Below, in pieces: positions 58,975 through 64,000 of a stretch of 64,000 nt of DNA; position 1 is the first letter of the stretch, and every line of letters begins with the position of its first letter. Under the pieces are notes generated by a model. It searched no databases and was not told the origin of the DNA. It saw nothing but the letters and a program-made list of their open reading frames with translations. This DNA is from JANMZO01 sp031383405. Its GTDB lineage: Bacteria > Actinomycetota > Acidimicrobiia > Acidimicrobiales > JANYDT01. A program made the translations under genes and the position numbers. The stretch is taken from the NCBI GenBank assembly GCA_031383405.1, contig JANMZO010000414.1:21464-85463 (forward strand), read 5' to 3'.

Positions 58975-59460
58975 CTACCACTGGACGGCAGCGTCGCCCG
59001 ACAAGGTACGGACGGCGTTTTCGACCAGATAACCGAGCCAGCCGTAGACCTGAAAGGCGGCAGCTCTCGGGTCGTCTTCGTCGATTTCCAGCTCCTCTTC
59101 CGAGACGTCGAGCTGTGTGCCGATTACGAGGCGGATGCTGTTGGCGGTATTCATCCAAACCGCCAGGTCGTCAGCGGAAATCTCGGTATCGTGTGCGTGG
59201 GCCTCCAACACGTCCGCAGCGGCCATCCGGCTCGAGAGGAGCTCATCGCGCATCAGGCGCTGGTATTCGTCGTTGCGTTCCTCGTCGTGCAGGTACGCCA
59301 CGGGAAAGAGCCGGCGCAGGGACGGATCATCTGTGGTGAGAAGCTCCCGCAACTGACCCGGAAGGTTCGCGAGCAGACCACGTTCCCAATCGGCCAGGTT
59401 CACGGCCACGCGGTCATTGGTGAGCATCAGAAACGGCGGCTTGGGCCTTCTGATCGCCAC
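58975..59460 (-). CDS. DUF2017 family protein
   Basis: 161 residues of an actinobacterial family of unknown function, almost always found just after clpS. It reads RVAVNLADWERGLLANLPGQLREL at the N-terminus and WMNTANSIRLVIGTQLDVSEEE toward the end. It is soluble, rich in helix and acidic at the end. It follows clpS by 68 bp on the same strand, which supports the call and suggests a link to the Clp protease. Confidence 0.9.
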   Translation of the reverse strand: MAIRRPKPPFLMLTNDRVAVNLADWERGLLANLPGQLRELLTTDDPSLRRLFPVAYLHDEERNDEYQRLMRDELLSSRMAAADVLEAHAHDTEISADDLAVWMNTANSIRLVIGTQLDVSEEELEIDEDDPRAAAFQVYGWLGYLVENAVRTLSGDAAVQW

Positions 59461-59528
59461 GACTCAGCCGATCCCCGGCGTGGACGGAGGGGAGAGACTG
59501 ATCGAGATACCCGAGGGGTTCTGGTCTT

Positions 59529-59822
59529 TCACTTGTCTTGCTCCATCGTCGCCCACAGTCCATGTTCGTGAAGTCGGAATACATGCATCTCGGCCTTCTC
59601 CCGCCGATCCGACGCCACGACGGCACGGCCCTTCAAGTGGACATCCAACATCAGCGACTCGGCTTTCTCTCTCGAATAACCGAACACTTTCTGAAGAACG
59701 AACGTCACATAGCTCATCAGGTTGATCGGATCGTTCCACACGAGCACGATCCACGGCCGGTCAGGGGCGGTGGTCGTATCGGTGCTGGTCTCGTCGATTT
59801 CAACGGGAGCGGCTGCTGGCAT
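59529..59822 (-). CDS. clpS: ATP-dependent Clp protease adaptor ClpS
   Basis: 97 residues from ATG 59822 (MPAAAPVEIDE); the longer frame to 59882 is not needed. The N-degron-binding core is VLVWNDPINLMSYVTFVLQKVFG followed by LMLDVHLKGRAVVASDRREKAE. ClpS delivers substrates with bulky N-terminal residues to ClpAP/ClpCP. It is divergent from ctaB with 83 bp between starts, and followed by DUF2017. Confidence 0.95.
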   Translation of the reverse strand: MPAAAPVEIDETSTDTTTAPDRPWIVLVWNDPINLMSYVTFVLQKVFGYSREKAESLMLDVHLKGRAVVASDRREKAEMHVFRLHEHGLWATMEQDK

Positions 59823-59905
59823 GTGTCTAGTTTGCCGGTTCTTTCGACCCAACCGCGCATGGTCGATTCCGCGTACGTTCAAGTCACCGGTAGGCTGGCA
59901 AAGTT

Positions 59906-60910
59906 ATGCCACGCCTGCGAACAGCGCCGCTCGAACGCACCCGTCGGCTCGATGCCACCAGCGCTACTGAAGCGGCTGTCGGCGGAAAGGTTCTTCACCC
60001 GGTCCAGAAGCTCGGGGCCTACGTCGCGTTGACCAAGCCGCGCATCATTGAGCAACTGCTCATCACAACCATCCCCACCATGTTTGTCGCCCGCCGTGGG
60101 GTACCCGGCTTCTGGCTGATGGCGGCCACCCTCGTCGGGGGTACCCTCGCCGCGGGTGGGGCCAATGCGATCAATATGGTCGTAGACCGAGACATCGATC
60201 GGCTGATGGAACGCACGAAGGGTCGGCCCCTCGTCACGGGAGCCATGACCCCACAGGCGGCACTTACCTTCGCGATCACCATCGAAGTACTGGCGTTTGT
60301 CTTCCTCTGGACGACGGTCAATCTGCTGTCCGCTGCTCTCGCCGTAACCGCCTGCCTGTTCTACGTCTTTGTCTACACGCTCTGGTTGAAGCGAACGTCG
60401 AGACAGAACATCGTCATCGGCGGTGCCGCGGGTGCCGTTCCGGTTCTCGTGGGTTGGTCGGCCGTGCTAAATCGGCTCGACTGGGCGCCGGTGGTCCTGT
60501 TCCTCGTCATCTTCGTCTGGACGCCACCGCACTTTTGGGCCCTCGCCGTCAAATACCGCGATGACTACGCCGCTGCCGACGTGCCGATGCTTCCCGTCGT
60601 CGCCTCGTTTCGGACCACGGCCAACCAGATCGTGTCGTACAGCGTCGTCATGTGGGCCCTCACCCTCGTATTCGCCTGGGTGGGTGACATGGGCGTTTTC
60701 TACACGACCTCAGCGGTGGTCCTAGGAGCGGTGTTCCTCTGGTACGCCGTAGTTTTGTGGAGGGTGGGCGCCTCGGGGGAAGCGGGACTGTCGCCGGCAT
60801 CGAGCATTACGGTCCGCCCAGCGATGCGACTGTTCGTCTATTCCATCGCGTACCTGACACTTCTGTTCTGCGCCATCGCGATCGACCAGGTCCTCCAACA
60901 CGGGTTTTAG
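59906..60910 (+). CDS. ctaB: Protoheme IX farnesyltransferase (haem O synthase)
   Basis: 334 residues, a membrane prenyltransferase that adds farnesyl to haem B for cytochrome oxidase assembly. It has seven to nine transmembrane helices. The first Asp-rich motif is NMVVDRDIDRLMERTKGRPL and the second is KYRDDYAAADVPMLP. The stop TAG at 60908-60910 lies inside a 3' fragment of a tRNA-Leu gene and is identical to its anticodon, so the last codons come from the integration junction. Otherwise full length. Confidence 0.95.
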   Translation: MPRLRTAPLERTRRLDATSATEAAVGGKVLHPVQKLGAYVALTKPRIIEQLLITTIPTMFVARRGVPGFWLMAATLVGGTLAAGGANAINMVVDRDIDRLMERTKGRPLVTGAMTPQAALTFAITIEVLAFVFLWTTVNLLSAALAVTACLFYVFVYTLWLKRTSRQNIVIGGAAGAVPVLVGWSAVLNRLDWAPVVLFLVIFVWTPPHFWALAVKYRDDYAAADVPMLPVVASFRTTANQIVSYSVVMWALTLVFAWVGDMGVFYTTSAVVLGAVFLWYAVVLWRVGASGEAGLSPASSITVRPAMRLFVYSIAYLTLLFCAIAIDQVLQHGF

Positions 60911-60955
60911 GTCCTGGTGTCGAAAGACGTGCAGGTTCGATTCCTGTCACCCGCA
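60905..60955 (+). other. 3' half of tRNA-Leu (TAG), likely attachment-site fragment
   Basis: The sequence from the anticodon loop (TTTAGGT) through the long variable arm (GGTGTCGAAAGACGTG), T-arm (CAGGTTCGATTCCTG) and acceptor 3' strand (CACCCGC) to discriminator A at 60955 matches a leucine tRNA. The 5' half is absent: the sequence before it is ctaB and cannot form the anticodon stem. With an integrase gene 100 bp downstream it is most likely an att core left by integration in a tRNA-Leu gene. Confidence 0.85.
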
Positions 60956-61057
60956 CAAGCTTCTGACCAGGAGAAATGGCTCCTTGGCTGTTCTGGTCGG
61001 TTGGTCGGTTTTGGCAATTGCTAACCGATTGCTAACGGACTCGGTACGATTGGGACC

Positions 61058-62203
61058 GTGAAGGGGCACTTCAAGAAGCGCGGCGAGAAGTGGTACTTCT
61101 GGGCTGAGCTCGATGCCGGGCCCGACGGAAAGCGTCGCCAGGTGTCGCGGGGTGGGTTCCGCACCCGGCGCGAGGCCGAGGCCGCGTTCGCCGTGTACCG
61201 AGACGAGGTGCGTCGTGGAGGGCACGTCGACACGTCGAAGGTGCGGCTGCAGGAGTACCTCGTCGACGAGTGGCTGCCAGCGATCAAGGCCAGTGTGAAG
61301 GAGTCGACGCATGCGCACTATCGGCGCAACGTCCGCCAGCACTTGGTCCCGCGCTTGGGCGCGCAGCGCCTGTCGGCCCTGTCCCCCGCCGCGCTGAATG
61401 CGATGTACGCAGACCTTCTCGCCAACGGTCGAGCCGACGGCACCGGCGGACTCGCACCGAAGAGCGTGAAGGAAGTGCACACGATCCTGCACAAGGCGCT
61501 GCACGATGCCGTGCGGTGGGGACGCATCGGTCGCAACCCGGCGGACCTCGCCGAGCCGCCGACGGCAAGGTCGCCCGAGATGAAGATCTGGAGTGCCGAG
61601 CAGCTGCGGACGTTCCTGGCATCGATGGCCGACGATCGTCTGTATGCGATGTGGTTGCTGCTGGCGACGACGGGCATGCGGCGAGGCGAGGTGCTCGGGC
61701 TCCGGTGGCGCGACGTGGACCATCGGAACTCGCGGGTTCAGGTCATGCAGGCGTTGAACGTCGTCGAGTACAAGCTCGTGTTCTCGGAGCCGAAGACGAA
61801 CAAGGCGCGGCGGTCGGTGGCGCTCGATCCCGTGACGGCCGGTGCTTTGCGTTCGCATCGCGCAGCGCAGGCGGCGGAGCGGTTGGCGTGGGGCGAGGGT
61901 TGGACCGACAGCGGGCTCGTGTTCACGAACGAAGACGGCACACCGACCAACCCGCAACGGATCAGTCGAGTGTTCGTGCGGAACGGCGAGCGGGCCGGGC
62001 TACCGGCGATCCGGCTTCACGATGTCCGCCACAGCTACGCCTCGGCGGCCCTTGCGGCGAACGTGCCGGCGAAGGTCGTCAGCGAACGGTTGGGACACGC
62101 GAACATCGCCATCACGCTCGACACGTACTCCCACGTGCTGCCAGCGCTGCAGGAAGATGCCGCGGCGAAGGTTGCGGCGCTGATCCTTGGAGACATGTCG
62201 TGA
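61058..62203 (+). CDS. Tyrosine recombinase (phage-type integrase)
   Basis: 381 residues. It has an N-terminal AP2/DNA-arm-binding part (GHFKKRGEKWYFWAELDAGP), a SAM-like core-binding domain (about 65-165) and the catalytic domain with Arg208/209 (TTGMRRGEVLGLRWRD), His321-x2-Arg324 (LHDVRHSYAS), His347 (RLGHANI) and nucleophile Tyr357 (LDTYSHVL). All catalytic residues are intact. It starts 103 bp after a tRNA-Leu 3' fragment, the usual location of an element integrase. No phage structural or replication genes follow, at least within the window. Confidence 0.96.
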   Translation: MKGHFKKRGEKWYFWAELDAGPDGKRRQVSRGGFRTRREAEAAFAVYRDEVRRGGHVDTSKVRLQEYLVDEWLPAIKASVKESTHAHYRRNVRQHLVPRLGAQRLSALSPAALNAMYADLLANGRADGTGGLAPKSVKEVHTILHKALHDAVRWGRIGRNPADLAEPPTARSPEMKIWSAEQLRTFLASMADDRLYAMWLLLATTGMRRGEVLGLRWRDVDHRNSRVQVMQALNVVEYKLVFSEPKTNKARRSVALDPVTAGALRSHRAAQAAERLAWGEGWTDSGLVFTNEDGTPTNPQRISRVFVRNGERAGLPAIRLHDVRHSYASAALAANVPAKVVSERLGHANIAITLDTYSHVLPALQEDAAAKVAALILGDMS

Positions 62204-62221
62204 GCGGTGCCCAACAGCCCG

Positions 62222-62353
62222 TTTTGCGGTGTTGGCCGGAGTAACGGTGACCGCGTCGATGATCTCGGAGTCCGGATCGATCCACACGTGGCCCTTGTAG
62301 TCGTCGAAGCGGCGGTCGCAGCTGTACCTGCCCGTGCCGGGCTTCGGGGTCAA
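62222..62353 (-). pseudogene. Transposase fragment (IS5/IS1182-like DDE domain)
   Basis: On the minus strand the frame from 62353 encodes RRFDDYKGHVWIDPDSEIID followed by AVTVTPANTAK. This is the middle of a DDE transposase in which DPDSE carries the second catalytic Asp. Nothing before or after continues it, so only about 44 codons remain. The adjacent sequence is integrase on one side and a lipoprotein gene on the other. It is a decayed insertion-sequence remnant. Confidence 0.8.
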
Positions 62354-62384
62354 CCGTGGAGATAGGAGCCGTGAAAGGGGCGAT

Positions 62385-62996
62385 TCAGGTCTGGATCAAT
62401 CGAATGCCGCTCACGAGGCGATTGACTGACGGATCATCCCATTCGTCTCCGATCAGGAGAACCTTGACGTCTAGTCCGCCCTCAGTCCAACGAATATCGT
62501 GTGACCCCGTGGACTGAACCACCTTTAACACCTCCGTGCCACTTCGGACGTCGCGCAGGGACTCTCCCACGGCAGCAATCGCTCGGGGGCTCACTGCCAG
62601 GTTGGCAACGTCAGAAGATTCGATGACGATACCAATCACGCTTAGGTTTCCCTGCTTTGCCCCCTCGCGCATCCAGGTTCGAACGAGGCCAGGGGCTTCG
62701 TTCTCGGAGGGAGTGCGACCGAGTGTGAAGTTCGACATTTGACCATTTGTTTCCACATAGCCGGCCGGAATCCAATCCACCGAGACATCGACCGTGCCCA
62801 GCAGCTGCCTCGCTACAGGCGGCTTGAAATCGGCAGGTGACGGAGGCGCCGGAGCAGCTTCGGACAACTGAGGCGCCGGAGCAGCTTCGGAAATCTCCAT
62901 GCTGCTGCTCTGGTCGGCTGCGCACCCGGCGATGACGAGGGCCGACAGCGCCAGGAGAGGTATGGCGAGTCGAACAATGGGCTGTGTGATCTTCAT
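62385..62996 (-). CDS. Small lipoprotein of unknown function
   Basis: 203 residues from ATG 62996, preceded by a strong AGGAGG site. A lipobox (ALVIAGCAAD, Cys26) is followed by a short duplicated linker (SEAAPAPQLSEAAPAPP) and a folded part with VDVSVDWIPAGYVETNG and LVVQSTGSHDIRWTEGG-like strands. The C-terminal half (about 60-203) has no family I recognise. It is in the integrase-adjacent region, with a small membrane protein gene 13 bp upstream, and the two are probably co-transcribed. Confidence 0.8.
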   Translation of the reverse strand: MKITQPIVRLAIPLLALSALVIAGCAADQSSSMEISEAAPAPQLSEAAPAPPSPADFKPPVARQLLGTVDVSVDWIPAGYVETNGQMSNFTLGRTPSENEAPGLVRTWMREGAKQGNLSVIGIVIESSDVANLAVSPRAIAAVGESLRDVRSGTEVLKVVQSTGSHDIRWTEGGLDVKVLLIGDEWDDPSVNRLVSGIRLIQT

Positions 62997-63009
62997 TGCT
63001 GAATCCTCC

Positions 63010-63216
63010 TCAGAACCAACCGATGAGGCCAACGACTGTCGGCAGTAGCACCGCGAGTAGTACCCCCCACAACGTCCGTGCGATCGCAGCCGAGACGAAG
63101 GCCAGGAGAATCGTGGTGGACGCGATGTAGACCAGGATCTTTGTGGACTGCGATGGGAAATCTACTAAGTACCGCCCGGTCGGATTGTCGCACAACAGTG
63201 AGCCGAGTCTCTTCAT
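63010..63216 (-). CDS. Small two-helix membrane protein
   Basis: 68 residues: MKRLGSLLCDNPTGRYLVDF then two hydrophobic stretches (ILVYIASTTILLAFVSAAIA and GVLLAVLLPTVVGLIGWF). No family is recognised. It is followed closely by the lipoprotein gene on the same strand, so the pair may form a membrane complex. Codon use is like that of the neighbours, but the call rests only on length, hydrophobicity and arrangement. Confidence 0.55.
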   Translation of the reverse strand: MKRLGSLLCDNPTGRYLVDFPSQSTKILVYIASTTILLAFVSAAIARTLWGVLLAVLLPTVVGLIGWF

Positions 63217-63441
63217 GCCTTGTCTCGTTCAGCGTAGAACTGGTGGTGACTTGGGGCGAGCGCTCGACTGGTTCGGCATCCACACCTCCTTCGTTTCACT
63301 GTCGCCGAGTCCTTCTGCGTCCGTGCGTCGGTTGAGTTCGCTGATGACTAAGGGGGCTGCGGCGCTGCTGGCGTATCGCGCTCGAAATCCCGGACTGGAA
63401 TTGATCGAGCTGAGTACCCACTTTGTCAAACGCCAAACTGG

Positions 63442-63999
63442 CTAGGTTCCCCCGGGGACCATGGCACGGACCCAGCGCCCGTCGCTGCGTTGGAAAGCGA
63501 ACAGGTCGCGCGTGACCAGGCTGGTCCGCTTCGTCGCTACCCACGCAGTGCCGTCCCAGCGTTGGAGATCACAACCGTTACAACCGAGACGCCGAATCCA
63601 CTGACGAAGCGTTCCCGCCGGTGGAGCGATGTCGAATACGTCATCGGCACGAAACGTCGGACCGCTCCCGGAGACGAACCGCCACGGCTGGATGTTCCGT
63701 CGAGCGTTCTTGCCCGGGTACACGGTCACCCGATAGTCGAAAGACTGGTCGAACGGACCGACGACAGCGTAGGACATCTGTGCTTTGTTGGGAAAGACTC
63801 CAACCGTAGCAGTGAACATCACTTCAGGACCGACAGCGGATTGCATGAGCGGGTCGTTCGAACTAGTGATGCCACCCCAGCTCGACCAGCTACTCGAACC
63901 TTTCGCCCTTCGCTGCAACGAGATGGGGTTGTTGATTACGCCTCGTTTTCCCGTTCCCCAAACCATGATCGGAATCGTTCCACCGCCTACTGGAACCGG
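63442..63999 (-). CDS. Partial secreted or surface protein, 5' end beyond the right edge
   Basis: About 185 residues are visible. The frame is open from the last base of the window through an internal ATG at 63966, and the codons before that ATG (PVPVGGGTIPI) look coding, so the gene probably starts outside. The visible part is beta-rich with Trp and Gly (SSSWSSWGGITSSNDP, VGPFDQSFDYRVTVYPGK) and a CxxC near the end (LGCNGCDLQRW). It could be the C-terminal domain of an extracellular protein. No family is recognised. Confidence 0.65.
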   Translation of the reverse strand, partial: PVPVGGGTIPIMVWGTGKRGVINNPISLQRRAKGSSSWSSWGGITSSNDPLMQSAVGPEVMFTATVGVFPNKAQMSYAVVGPFDQSFDYRVTVYPGKNARRNIQPWRFVSGSGPTFRADDVFDIAPPAGTLRQWIRRLGCNGCDLQRWDGTAWVATKRTSLVTRDLFAFQRSDGRWVRAMVPGGT

Positions 64000-64000
64000 C

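Noticed and set aside
61270..62244. 324-residue frame in the integrase region
   Set aside because: Same strand, other frame of a complete tyrosine recombinase.

Overview
The window is high-GC DNA from an actinobacterium. An XPB-type helicase, a SigR/RsrA-like thiol-stress pair, a mycothione reductase, an F420-dependent Ddn-family protein, a DUF2342 metalloprotease followed by tilS, and a clpS-DUF2017 pair all point that way. The style of the secreted Thr/Ser-rich proteins and of the Lnt homologue makes me think of Acidimicrobiia, but that is an inference.

Layout. 1-7.4 kb: the 3' part of an XPB-type helicase, a secreted protein, a convergent GT4 / methyltransferase / alpha-barrel cluster for an unknown glycoconjugate, a VOC protein and a Ddn-like enzyme. 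7.4-15.8 kb: acyl-CoA dehydrogenase, a large unknown protein, a scar (duplicated acyl-CoA dehydrogenase 3' end, a 15-bp inverted repeat, a beheaded padR), an Lnt homologue with Ser at the nucleophile position, a GH36 galactosidase, then sigR and rsrA. 15.9-18.7 kb: two tiny proteins, the DUF2342 metalloprotease, tilS, tRNA-Phe and tRNA-Asp.

18.8-39.1 kb is an accessory block. It holds two TIR-TM-WD40 proteins flanking a two-TM TrkA-N/RyR protein, three secreted or anchored proteins, a LuxR-type regulator, a response-regulator-like protein, a PrsW-like zinc-ribbon membrane protein, and a tandem pair of M4-type lipoproteins, one of which has lost every catalytic residue. Bacterial TIR domains can make cyclic-ADP-ribose-type signals and RyR domains have been proposed to bind nucleotide ligands. 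The TIR-RyR group is therefore my best candidate for an undescribed signalling or defence system.

39.2-47.3 kb: mycothione reductase, tRNA-Glu, VapBC, two head-to-head gene remnants, a beta-lactamase-fold hydrolase, a second ECF sigma with a mycothiol-enzyme-like partner, an NTF2-like protein and an SDR. 47.4-58.4 kb: a full phosphonate operon (phnGHIJKLM, an inositol-monophosphatase-family gene, phnDC and a fused double phnE). 58.4-60.9 kb: a Fur-family regulator, DUF2017, clpS and ctaB. ctaB ends inside a 3' fragment of tRNA-Leu next to a tyrosine integrase, which opens a small mobile or degraded region (transposase remnant, lipoprotein, small membrane protein, and a partial gene running off the right edge).

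A recurrent oddity is the number of short tandem repeats (6-23 bp units), many of them inside genes and in multiples of three.
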